64,000 nucleotides of DNA from Phycisphaerae bacterium (GTDB lineage: Bacteria; Planctomycetota; Phycisphaerae; Sedimentisphaerales; Anaerobacaceae): positions 1-64,000 of the forward strand of contig JAUXAL010000005.1 in the NCBI GenBank assembly GCA_030619925.1, in the 5' to 3' direction. Numbering within the stretch: position 1 is the first letter of the stretch; each line of letters starts with the position of its first letter. The notes below the pieces were generated by a model, which saw nothing but the letters and a program-made list of their open reading frames with translations, was not told the origin of the DNA and searched no databases. Below, in pieces: positions 51,687-59,738 of the stretch. Both the position numbers and the translations under genes were made by a program.

Positions 51687-51860
51687 ATGGTTTGCGAAGA
51701 AAAACCTCAAGTTCCAGAAGAACCTCAACAGACGCCGCCAGAGGAGCCTCAGGAGACACCGTCGAAAGAGTCTGAAGAAGCATCGGCACTCGCCCCTTGC
51801 CAGATGCCTCTCAAGCATCCCCCTACTGACCCTGTGTCTCACAAGCAAGGACTTCAGTAG
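51687..51860 (+). CDS. Small Pro/Glu-rich peptide
   Basis: 57 aa, starting MVCEEKPQVPEEPQQTPPEE and containing a second PEEPQETPSKESEE stretch, then a Cys and CQMPLKHPPTDP. AAAGGAG lies nine bases upstream of the ATG, which is the main support. The composition suggests an unstructured acidic linker-like peptide. Its end overlaps the stop of the outer-membrane barrel gene by 7 bp. A spurious frame remains possible; the opposite strand also has an open frame here. Confidence 0.4.
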   Translation: MVCEEKPQVPEEPQQTPPEEPQETPSKESEEASALAPCQMPLKHPPTDPVSHKQGLQ

Positions 51861-53140
51861 TAAACTCGCAATTGCAAGAAGAGACTCAGGGGTGTACCTC
51901 CATACTCACTTCTGATCATCCCCGCCGAAGGTTCATCACCCCACGGAACGAAAACACTGCCGACAAGCGATGCATTATCGGAGAAATCCCACGTCAGTGA
52001 AGGCGACAAAACGCCCGAGCCGTCCAACGGGCTCTGCAGGACCAGAAGCGCGCCGTTCCACACATGGCTGAATGGATAGGTCGCCTGAAAAGCCAACGCC
52101 TCGCGGCCGAGTATTTGTGAATCGCCCCGCAGAAACCTTTCCAAAAAGTCGGATGATTTCAGGCGGTTTGTCGCATCATCGATATCTTTGACGCCAAAAC
52201 CCGAATAATGATACTCGCCCAAGAGAGTAAGGCCGTTTCCAACATTGAATGTATAAGAACCCCCGACAACGAGTTTCCCAACTTGATGATCATTACCCCA
52301 CAGGCCACCGTCCGGCTGTGTTTCCGGGGTGTTGAAAAACGCCAATTCGCCATGCGCTTCTGCATCACCCACGGCGGCGGATACTGTGCCTCCCAGCATC
52401 GTATCTTCGGCCCGTTTGCCGAATATGAGCTCCGCGTCGATGTCGCCAAAATACCCTCGGGCCCTTCCCAGCAATGCCGATTGTTCCCACGTCGGGCCAA
52501 ATGCTCCGATCAGCTCGACCGAACTTGTATCCGAGATATGACTCTCAATTCGAACGGCATCAACGCCACGACGCCACTCCCGATCGATCTCAAGAGGCGA
52601 AAACGGTGCGAAAACATCCACCGCACTGAACAACGTGCCTCTGCCTAGGCCGATCGCCTGCCTTCCCAATGTGACTTCACCCCAATCGGCATGCAGAGCG
52701 ACAAGCGCTCTGTCGATTTCATGCCTATAGAAAAAGACTTCTTTGGCTTCGGTAATCTGCCAGTCCAGTTGACGAATGCGAAATGGCGCTGTTGCCTCGG
52801 ACGGCAGGATACCGCCGCCCGCGGCGCTGCCAGCTTTGTCCGAAAGCCATTTTGCCCTCTGTTCGTAGGCCAGTTCACCGCTCAGCCAGTCATAATATTG
52901 CACATTCAAGCCCAAACGAAGTCTCAACAGCTCCGTCCAGGTGTCGCGTTCTCGATAAAGCGTCGGATCATCAGGCGCGTGAGAGGCAAGCGAGCTCCAC
53001 TTTCCCGAAACATCAAGGCCTACCGTTCGCTCACCTTCCTCGTCCGACCAGATTTCAATTGCGTAGGCCGGAATGCCAACCAGTCCAAGACTAACGGCCG
53101 CAAGCAGTCCTGCAAAAAATTGTCTCCTGCAACAACCCAC
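51854..53140 (-). CDS. Outer-membrane beta-barrel protein
   Basis: 428 aa. A signal peptide (FFAGLLAAVSLGLVGIPAYA) is followed by repeated amphipathic strands with porin-type text (TELLRLRLGLNVQYYDWLSG; WGEVTLGRQAIGLGRGTLFS; ADLIFGKR-like ELIFGKRAEDTMLGG; PLSLFLQLRVYY). The final residues VYY give the aromatic C-terminus recognised by the barrel assembly machinery. The GRQ...GRGTLFS segment resembles alginate-export/porin families. It is the last gene of the GbsR-LolA-FtsX-FtsX-LolD operon, suggesting that it is the outer-membrane acceptor or exit of that system. Confidence 0.82.
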   Translation of the reverse strand: MGCCRRQFFAGLLAAVSLGLVGIPAYAIEIWSDEEGERTVGLDVSGKWSSLASHAPDDPTLYRERDTWTELLRLRLGLNVQYYDWLSGELAYEQRAKWLSDKAGSAAGGGILPSEATAPFRIRQLDWQITEAKEVFFYRHEIDRALVALHADWGEVTLGRQAIGLGRGTLFSAVDVFAPFSPLEIDREWRRGVDAVRIESHISDTSSVELIGAFGPTWEQSALLGRARGYFGDIDAELIFGKRAEDTMLGGTVSAAVGDAEAHGELAFFNTPETQPDGGLWGNDHQVGKLVVGGSYTFNVGNGLTLLGEYHYSGFGVKDIDDATNRLKSSDFLERFLRGDSQILGREALAFQATYPFSHVWNGALLVLQSPLDGSGVLSPSLTWDFSDNASLVGSVFVPWGDEPSAGMIRSEYGGTPLSLFLQLRVYY

Positions 53141-53162
53141 AAATGCAGTTCTCCCAAGCCCG

Positions 53163-53876
53163 TCATTCTGCCGAAGACGTCGCTGAGTTTTTCGTCACAT
53201 CGTTATCGATTCGCCCGTCCACCAGAGTTACCACGCGCCGGGCGTATGTAACGACACGAGGGTCATGCGTCGAGAAGATAAACGTGATTCCCTGAGCTTC
53301 ATTGAGATCCCTCATCATCTTCAGAAGAATATCTGAATTCTCACCGTCGAGATTCGCCGTCGGCTCGTCGGCCAGCACCAGCTTCGGGTTCGCCGCCACG
53401 GCCCTTGCCACAGCAACGCGCTGTTGCTGCCCCCCCGATAGCTCATTAGGACGGCGGCTCGAATACGCATCCAGGCCAAGTTGAGCCAGTACCTCCTTCG
53501 CTCGGTTGGACCGCTGCTCGCCCGCGCCCTGCAGTTCAAGCACAAATTCAACGTTCTCTTGGGCCGTCAATACAGGCACGAGGTTGTAGGCCTGGAAAAC
53601 AAACCCTATCGAATTCAACCTTAAGTCGGCTCGCTGCCGCTTAGTCATCCTGGAAATGTCGTTGCCTAACACTCTCAGCTCGCCGTCCGTTGCAACATCG
53701 AGCGCGCCAACAAGATTCAGGAATGTCGTCTTACCGCTTCCGCTGGGGCCCACGATAGCGGCAAAATCACCCACTCTAAACTCGATGTCGACACCGCGCA
53801 GCGCGTGTGCTTCGACCTTGCCGGTCGTATAGACTTTTGTAACTCCTTTGGCTTCAACTAATATGCTTGAACTCAT
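53163..53876 (-). CDS. LolD/MacB-type ABC transporter ATPase
   Basis: 237-aa ATPase with Walker A GPSGSGKTT, Q-loop VFQAYNLVPVLTAQENV, signature LSGGQQQRVAVARA and Walker B LVLADEPTANLD. The family drives FtsX-type permeases that extract lipoproteins or lipids from the inner membrane or expel small molecules (mechanotransmission). It follows two FtsX-like permease genes in one operon, 39 bp after the nearer one. Confidence 0.93.
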   Translation of the reverse strand: MSSSILVEAKGVTKVYTTGKVEAHALRGVDIEFRVGDFAAIVGPSGSGKTTFLNLVGALDVATDGELRVLGNDISRMTKRQRADLRLNSIGFVFQAYNLVPVLTAQENVEFVLELQGAGEQRSNRAKEVLAQLGLDAYSSRRPNELSGGQQQRVAVARAVAANPKLVLADEPTANLDGENSDILLKMMRDLNEAQGITFIFSTHDPRVVTYARRVVTLVDGRIDNDVTKNSATSSAE

Positions 53877-53915
53877 CTTGACACCTGTTGACTTGTATTA
53901 GCGTTCGTCCTTCAA

Positions 53916-55157
53916 CTAATGCTCCACTCTCAGTGCGACTGCCGGATCGGTCCTGGAGGCATACCATGCAGGATACAGGGAACTCAGTATCGTAGCCGTT
54001 AGCGAGAGTATAAAAGCGAGCGGAAACAGCCACCAGCCAAAGTCCCCTTGAAAGACCGAGTCGATGAGAATGTTGGATACCGAGATTCCGCTGCCTCCGT
54101 AGAATCGGCTAAAGTCAATTCCCCTTGTGGCCAAAAGGTAAGTAGGGGGGATACCTATGACCAAGCCGACGGTCCCGCCGATGACTCCGAGCACAAGACC
54201 TTCCATTAACATGATTTTGATCAATCGTGCCTTTCTCATTCCCAACGCCGAAAGCACTGCAAATTCCCGCCTTCGTTCGAGAACGGCCGTCAGTTGAGCG
54301 CTTGCGATACCAAGCAATACCACGATCATGACAATCCCAACGGTCAATCGTGTCCACGTCTCGTCGACTTTGACACCGGAGGCCAGCTCAGGCATAATCT
54401 CTTTCCATGTCAGAACCGCACAATCTCCCGGAAGGGCTGCCGACAATGCCTTAGCGGTACGCCCAAGCTTCCGCGGCTCTTTGACGACGGCCGTCAGTTC
54501 AGCAGCGCCGTTCAGCGCGGTTAGCTCAACCATATCCGAAATGGTGATATGACATATAGAAGCATCTAATTCTTCGCTGCCCGTCTCGGCGATGCCCACG
54601 ATTCTGAGCATCGCACTGCTCATCTCGCCGCTGCTGTCCGCGACGGTAATAAGCAATTCATCATCCAGTTCGACATTCAGGCGCTGAGCAATTTCTCTGC
54701 CGACGACAACTGTGCCGCGAGTCCCTTCCATAAGATAGTATCCTTCAGCCAGGTCGCGAACCAGCCTGTTCATGGCCTGCTCGACGGTCGGATCCACGCC
54801 GATCACTTCCACTCCGATGGTTCGTGTCCCAAAAGCCAGTAGGCCTTCTTTTCGGGCATGTGGTGCGGCGCGCTTGATCTGTTCATTTGAACGCAGCTCT
54901 TGGAGAATGCTCCGCCAGTTATCCAGCCTCAGATCGTTCTGTCTTATCTGGACCCATTCGGCCGGTACAATCCGAAGATGACCGTTTCCGCTCTCCGCCG
55001 CTGCCTTCAACATCATTCTGCTTTCGCCTTTGACCAAGCCTATCATAAACAGACAAAGACCGCAGCCCAACCCGATGCCGATAACGGATAGAATCGTCTT
55101 TCGGGCGTGCCTGCGAAGACTGTGAAACGCATATTTCGTCGAAACCGAGATCCTCAT
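53916..55157 (-). CDS. FtsX-like ABC permease (second)
   Basis: 413-aa permease with the MacB/LolC/E architecture: one N-terminal helix (ILSVIGIGLGCGLCLFMIGL), a large periplasmic domain (about 45-260) and three C-terminal helices (VGIVMIVVLLGIASAQLTAV; GLVLGVIGGTVGLVIGIPP; WWLFPLAFILSLTATILSSL). RRREFAVLSALGMRKARLIK is the conserved coupling region. Its start overlaps the stop of the upstream permease by 4 bp (ATGA). Two different permeases with one ATPase suggest a LolCDE-like heteromer. Confidence 0.92.
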   Translation of the reverse strand: MRISVSTKYAFHSLRRHARKTILSVIGIGLGCGLCLFMIGLVKGESRMMLKAAAESGNGHLRIVPAEWVQIRQNDLRLDNWRSILQELRSNEQIKRAAPHARKEGLLAFGTRTIGVEVIGVDPTVEQAMNRLVRDLAEGYYLMEGTRGTVVVGREIAQRLNVELDDELLITVADSSGEMSSAMLRIVGIAETGSEELDASICHITISDMVELTALNGAAELTAVVKEPRKLGRTAKALSAALPGDCAVLTWKEIMPELASGVKVDETWTRLTVGIVMIVVLLGIASAQLTAVLERRREFAVLSALGMRKARLIKIMLMEGLVLGVIGGTVGLVIGIPPTYLLATRGIDFSRFYGGSGISVSNILIDSVFQGDFGWWLFPLAFILSLTATILSSLYPAWYASRTDPAVALRVEH

Positions 55158-56386
55158 GCCCGCATTGCCTCCACAGGTTCAAGTCTTCCAGCAATCCAGG
55201 CCGGCCAGACCGATGCCGCCATAGAAGTAATAATCACCGCAATCAATCCAAGCAGACTGTCAACCGGCTCGAGCCGCGGGTATATGTGAAGAGGCAGATT
55301 CAAGCCTTGATAGGCCATATCCTCCACTTGTCCCTCTCCTCCCCAGGAGGCCATATCGATGCCACGTTCGGCCGTGCCGGCAACAAATCCGTAACCTAAT
55401 GCGGTCCCTATGACCACCCCGAGTATCCCGATGAAAATCGCCTCGCACACAATCATTCGAACAATCCGCCTCGGCTGCGTGCCGAGCGCAAGAAGCATCC
55501 CGAATTCGTGCACACGCTCGAAAGTGGACATCATCAGCGTATTGGCTATCCCCGCTATGGCGGCTACAAACACAATAACCAGCGCGAAATAGCCAACGTA
55601 GTCCGACATCTTCAGAATAAGAACTAACTCCGGCACAATCTCCTGCCACGGGAGAACCTCAATAGCCGCAAATCGCGGCCTTTGCGAAAGTCGCCTGGTT
55701 ATGTCCCTCGATTTGCCCGATGTCTTTGCTCGTATGACGATTTCATTGGCCTGATTCGGCATGACCAAAAGGCGCTGAGCATCCTGCAGTGACATTACGA
55801 TGCCGGACTGGTTTATAATGTCGGCAGGGCACTTTATGATGTCCTGGACGATGTAAAGGTCATTGGCTAATGACCCGTCTGCCGCCTGGCCAATCACAGC
55901 GACCTCCTGGCCGGGTTTTGCACCGATCTTCTTGGCCAGCCTATAGCCCATAAGTACCTTTCCTCTCTCAAGGGGGTGCTTCAGACCCGACAGAACACCA
56001 TACGGATTCGATTCCGAATCAACTGAAAGGCCCACCACCGTAGCAACAAAGGCATCTTCTTCCGGCGCAACCAATACCGGCGCATATATCCGTGCAGATA
56101 CGTCTCCAACATCGGGGTCCTCGTGGATCGTCGAGACAATTCTATCGACCTCGTCAATCGCAAGGTCCAAAGCCCACTCACGGCGCCAATTGGGATGGTG
56201 AGCCTGTACGTGACCCACCATAGGACCCGTTATGGCCAGGCGAATATTGTCGGAGTAGCCCCGCATAAGCCCGTCCGTCGCCAACAACGCAAATTGAGCC
56301 ACGGCTATCGCAAGCAAGGCAAGTGCGGTACGCTTCTTGTTCCGGCCGAGATTCCGCCAGGCGATTTGAGCTGTTCGCATAGGCAC
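55154..56386 (-). CDS. FtsX-like ABC permease (first)
   Basis: 410 aa. An N-terminal helix (KRTALALLAIAVAQFALLAT) is followed by the periplasmic core, with IYAPVLVAPEEDAFVATVVG and GQEVAVIGQAADGSLANDLY. The C-terminal helices include YFALVIVFVAAIAGIANTLM and AIFIGILGVVIGTALGYGFV. HEFGMLLALGTQPRRIVRMI is the coupling motif. The start is a GTG at 56386 with AGGAA nine bases upstream, or an ATG two codons later. It pairs with the next permease and the LolD-type ATPase. Confidence 0.92.
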   Translation of the reverse strand: MPMRTAQIAWRNLGRNKKRTALALLAIAVAQFALLATDGLMRGYSDNIRLAITGPMVGHVQAHHPNWRREWALDLAIDEVDRIVSTIHEDPDVGDVSARIYAPVLVAPEEDAFVATVVGLSVDSESNPYGVLSGLKHPLERGKVLMGYRLAKKIGAKPGQEVAVIGQAADGSLANDLYIVQDIIKCPADIINQSGIVMSLQDAQRLLVMPNQANEIVIRAKTSGKSRDITRRLSQRPRFAAIEVLPWQEIVPELVLILKMSDYVGYFALVIVFVAAIAGIANTLMMSTFERVHEFGMLLALGTQPRRIVRMIVCEAIFIGILGVVIGTALGYGFVAGTAERGIDMASWGGEGQVEDMAYQGLNLPLHIYPRLEPVDSLLGLIAVIITSMAASVWPAWIAGRLEPVEAMRA

Positions 56387-56406
56387 GAGGGGATGTTCCT
56401 AAAATA

Positions 56407-57231
56407 TCACTTCTTTCGCTCGAGGTTGGACAAACTAAACGTCCGATCTGGAACCGGCACATCGAAATCGATGTCCTCATAGATCAGCTCTGTCTTGTGT
56501 CCCTTCTTGTCTTCCGGGATCAACACCAGTTTGGACGGAATAATATGACCGTCAAAGTCCTTCACGTCACTGTAGTAAAGCGTTCGCGCAAGTCGGCCTT
56601 TACGGTCGTAATATCGCGATACAAGAGGAATACGGCCGTCTTCAGATACGATGACCTCCAGCTTTTTCCAAAGCCCTACAATGTCCGGCTTGGCCTTCAG
56701 TTCGATGAGCCAGCCGTTCGGGTCTTCAGATGGCCCGACAAGGCTGGACTCATAGTCCTTGTGAAAGGAAGCCTCGTGGACCAGATCATCGTTGGTGAAA
56801 TCACTACCCATCCATGAAGCCAGCATCATCGAAGGAGGGATGCGTATCGTACGATCTATCCTCGGCAGGTAATTCCATAGATTCTTCTCGATCTTTAAGG
56901 TGGCCGTTCCTTTTTCGCGGGGTGGCGCTTCAATAATCACAAGGACTTTCTCTTCGCCTTTGGTCCACGTCTTCATCGTCAGGGTTCGCGTGTTGCGGGG
57001 TTTTGTCACAATCAACTTCAAGCGCGATGTGCTGCTTTTGGACCGGTACATGTTGTCGATATGCTTGATAATGGCGGAGAGATTCGGATCGCCGTCTTCA
57101 ATGAGAAACCGTCTCATCGGATTTTCGGATCCTGCCGAATCCTTTCCCAAAGCGTCACCGCCACGGGAGCCTGCAGAAAAGATGGATGCAAAAATCAAGG
57201 TGACAGAGATTAGAGTTGTGGACCTTTTCAT
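56407..57231 (-). CDS. LolA-like outer-membrane lipoprotein-sorting protein
   Basis: 274 aa, exported (signal peptide about 1-20, then a Ser/Gly-rich linker). The core (TMKTWTKGEEKVLVIIEAPP, NLWNYLPRIDRTIRIPPSMM and GSDFTNDDLVHEASFHKDYE) is the unclosed half-barrel of the LolA-like family that pairs with FtsX/MMPL-type systems. It would carry a lipidic or lipoprotein cargo across the periplasm. WMGSDFTNDDL is a hallmark of this subgroup. The ATG at 57231 is chosen because AAGGAAG precedes it; it overlaps the regulator stop by 4 bp, so the two are coupled. Confidence 0.9.
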   Translation of the reverse strand: MKRSTTLISVTLIFASIFSAGSRGGDALGKDSAGSENPMRRFLIEDGDPNLSAIIKHIDNMYRSKSSTSRLKLIVTKPRNTRTLTMKTWTKGEEKVLVIIEAPPREKGTATLKIEKNLWNYLPRIDRTIRIPPSMMLASWMGSDFTNDDLVHEASFHKDYESSLVGPSEDPNGWLIELKAKPDIVGLWKKLEVIVSEDGRIPLVSRYYDRKGRLARTLYYSDVKDFDGHIIPSKLVLIPEDKKGHKTELIYEDIDFDVPVPDRTFSLSNLERKK

Positions 57232-57695
57232 TTCTTCTTCCTTGCCCTTTCCCATTTCTCTATAAGTTTGGGAAACTCGTGCTCGCAGAAAAAGCATAGA
57301 TCGCGGTATGTTTTTAGCTGTTGGCGCAAATCCCGTCTCGAGTTTTTCACGAGGTCCAGCCCATATTCCAGAATCTTCCTTTCCTCGGAGATCAGCCGGA
57401 TCATTGCCTGGAGGTTACCTTTGCAGCCATCCAAGCTGATTCTATAATAGTTCGTTCGGTGTCCCGGCATTCTGGCTCGTTCAATTAATCCCCATTGGAT
57501 GAGCAGCTTGGTCGCCGTACTGACTGAGCTCCTACTGGTTTTGAGCCCCTCAGCAATCTGTTCGGCCGTCTGTGTTGGAGACTCGGATGTCAGCACCCAG
57601 GCAAAAATACGACCCGCCATTGGTGGGAAGCCAACTTTCTCGGCAAACATTCCATACTTCTCTATAAAAACAGTTCTCTTTTGTGCCTCATCCAT
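57228..57695 (-). CDS. GbsR/MarR-family transcriptional regulator
   Basis: 155-aa winged-helix regulator. FAEKVGFPPMAGRIFAWVLT and SRSSVSTATKLLIQWGLIER are the GbsR-type N-terminus and recognition helix, and YYRISLDGCKGNLQAMIRLI the wing exit. The C-terminal half is a long coiled dimerisation helix (EERKILEYGLDLVKNSRRDL). First gene of a six-gene operon. A dyad right after the promoter -10 (57741-57752) is a plausible autoregulatory site. Members of the family sense membrane-active or osmotic compounds, fitting control of an envelope transporter. Confidence 0.9.
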   Translation of the reverse strand: MDEAQKRTVFIEKYGMFAEKVGFPPMAGRIFAWVLTSESPTQTAEQIAEGLKTSRSSVSTATKLLIQWGLIERARMPGHRTNYYRISLDGCKGNLQAMIRLISEERKILEYGLDLVKNSRRDLRQQLKTYRDLCFFCEHEFPKLIEKWERARKKK

Positions 57696-57740
57696 ATTAT
57701 GCGTCTCTCTAATTGAGTCTTCCTACATTCTTCTGAAGTT

Positions 57741-57782
57741 CACTGTTCAGTGTATTTTACTGATTTCTGTACATTCTGTCAA
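57741..57782 (-). promoter_or_regulatory. Operon promoter with dyad at the start site
   Basis: On the minus strand TTGACA (57777-57782), a 17-bp spacer and TAAAAT (57754-57759) make a strong sigma70 promoter. CACTGAACAGTG (57741-57752), two 5-bp inverted arms around AA, covers the expected start site and is a likely operator for the GbsR-type regulator. Confidence 0.7.
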
Positions 57783-57950
57783 TGCCGAAATTACAAAAAC
57801 AACAAAAAAAGTTTGCTTCCTGTCTCTGAGCCTTCGGGTCTGGCTGTGAACCTCGGGCCGGCTATCTTCGGCCAGTGTTGTAAGCCTCTGTCAAAACTGA
57901 TGTGACCTCAATCAGGGAGAAGTCTGAAAGATATTCTTGGATATCTTAAT

Positions 57951-58146
57951 CGGTCTTGCCAGCCTCCCAGGCCCAGCGCGCGGACGAAGCACCTCAAAAT
58001 GGCCCCATTTTCGCAAGTTCACGGCTACAACCGCTATACAACTCAACAACCCGTTATCTGCCAATTCGAAAAAATGTGCATCCCATAAATTTTGTCATAG
58101 AATAGGTTTACAAAAATCCCATAAATTGTAAACGTTTTCAATGTCC
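57951..58146 (+). repeat. Dispersed ~200-bp repeat, copy E (full)
   Basis: CGGTCTTGCCAGCCTCCCAG, CAAAATGGCCCCATTTTCGC, CTATACAACTCAACAACCCG, ATCTGCCAATTCGAAAAAAT, a CATAAA-rich part and TTGTAAACGTTTTCAATGTCC. The operator-like site is at 58127-58140 and equals that of copy B. It lies between the divergent GbsR promoter and the broken pseudopilin. Confidence 0.75.
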
Positions 58147-58209
58147 ACTTCCGGCGCCACACATATCTTCTCTCCCAACAGCCCCCTGTCCCTGATAAAC
58201 AATAAGAGT

Positions 58210-59040
58210 TCATCTCGGCAGCCAGGGGATAATCACATCATAGTTCGGCTGAGCACTGCGGTGCCATTTCAAGGTCCACAAGTCGTACAATCCGACCTTC
58301 CGCGTCGCACTGTCCATAAAGCACATATTGATGGCCCGACTATGCCGGTCTATGGCGAAGCGGCACATACTGCTTCTCCAGGCTGCCGTGCGATTGATCT
58401 CCCACCAATCGCGCATGATAGGGGGTTTGCACTCATTCTCAAACTTGGGGTGGGCAGGATCCGGATGATTCGTGGGCTGACCTCCGTACCAAGTACAATC
58501 ACCCAGTATGGGGATGCTGCTGCTGTTCTTGCTGAGGTCGGTTTTCCAATGCAGCTCCGGTGCATCCAGCCACCCGTCATCGCCCGGCTCCAGAGTGTTG
58601 ATCCAGTGATTGACACCGTAGCTGCCATAATCGTCTTCAAAGAAGTATTTTGTAGGGACTCCCGGTCCCCAGACTCGCTTGGCGCTGCCAGAACGCCTCC
58701 AGTTGGGATTTCCGGTTGCCGGATCCTCCAGAAAACAGGACTGGGTTGCTGCCGGACAGGCGCGGAATTTCCCCATGTTATCATACAATAGCTCTAAAGC
58801 CCGCATCCAGGTGCCGGCTGGATCCCGCCTTTTACAGTACTCGATCCAGTACTTGTTGTTGTTATCCATCGTGTACATGGCGACGATTGTTGCCCACTGC
58901 TTAAGATTGGTCTGGCAGGCCGCGCCCCGGGCCTAGGCGCGAGCCTTGGACAGAGCCGGGATTAACAAGGCCAATAATAGGGCAATGACAGAGATCACAA
59001 CCAGCAATTCGATTAAGGTAAAAGCGTCTCGCTTTTTCAC
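58210..59040 (-). pseudogene. Pseudopilin interrupted by an in-frame TAG
   Basis: From a GTG at 59040 (AAGGAC upstream) the frame encodes [34 protein letters not shown], then TAG at 58933-58935, and in the same frame ARGAACQTNLKQWATIVAMY and 219 further residues including PILGDCTWYGGQ and RHSRAINMCFMDSATRKVGL. Without the stop it would be a normal planctomycete pseudopilin of about 276 aa, closest in plan to the 17.9-kb one (TLKWH near the end). The downstream body has no other stop, so the mutation is young, or the stop is read through. The downstream part could only start internally at the ATG 58878, without a prepilin signal. Confidence 0.75.
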
Positions 59041-59133
59041 GGTCACGTCCTTTTTTGCGGTCGCAGCATGATTTTCTAGCAGAGCGTCAGCAACCAGCAC
59101 ATTTGACCGAAAGTGTAGTGTTCCAACACAATC

Positions 59134-59221
59134 CTACGGCCGTAAACCCGTAGATGAAGTTATCCGCGACAGCGGACAAGCATCGCTTGTACCAGAAAAT
59201 GCTACGGCCGTGAGCCCGTAG
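59134..59221. repeat. Two copies of a 20-bp CTACGG/CCGTAG dyad
   Basis: CTACGGCCGTAAACCCGTAG at 59134-59153 and the same with GAG for AAA at 59202-59221. Each is a hairpin with 6-bp arms. They flank a smaller TCCGC/GCGGA hairpin. They lie upstream of the broken pseudopilin. Function unknown. Confidence 0.5.
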
Positions 59222-59385
59222 AAATTTCTATGCCAAGTCCCAACAAATCATACAGCGTTCAGGCAGAAAAGCGAGAGAATATTGGGGGTGTTGGGGCTGT
59301 CTCTGGTTTCCCAGGAGCCGCCTTGCTGTCAATGCGGTTCACTGCCGCCAAAGTGCCCGGCCACTCACCGCTGTTATCGGCTAAG

Positions 59386-59475
59386 CTACGAACCTTGGCT
59401 GATAGGTTGTAACGTGGATGCCTCAAAAAAATGTGTGGCAAGTGGGATTGTTGTATTTGACTTTGAGCTCTTCAT
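59386..59475 (-). pseudogene. Probable 5' gene fragment with strong ribosome site
   Basis: AAGGAGGT lies six bases before an ATG at 59475 that opens a 29-codon frame (MKSSKSNTTIPLATHFFEAS...). The ribosome site is better than that of most full genes here, yet the frame ends quickly. It looks like another gene truncated after its start, but the family is not recognisable. The rest of 59041-59738 holds no gene. Confidence 0.3.
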
Positions 59476-59738
59476 AGGTGACCTCCTTCTTTGGGAACGG
59501 TGTTGACCGGTGGGCCAGGATTCACCGGTGTTTGGGTATTGATTGTCCCTGTTGTTCGCAGCCAAGTCGATAGACGACACTGCGATGCAAGAGTGTTTAT
59601 CAGCCACTGCTATGTATGGCGTCATAGAATCGCTTTCCCAGGTGAACACCAGTCCTTCAGACTCCTGGGTCTGTTAGTATTGGCGACCAACATGTCGCTA
59701 TTACTTCCAATTTCATGAATATATGTTAATATCTCACT

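Noticed and set aside
58933..58935. TAG recoding as a sense codon in this organism
   Set aside because: TAG ends other normal genes in the window (for example at 18716-18718), so the in-frame TAG in the pseudopilin is better explained as a mutation or error.
59134..59221. Riboswitch or CRISPR-like repeats at the CTACGG dyads
   Set aside because: Only two copies with unequal context and no cas genes; no riboswitch core was recognised.
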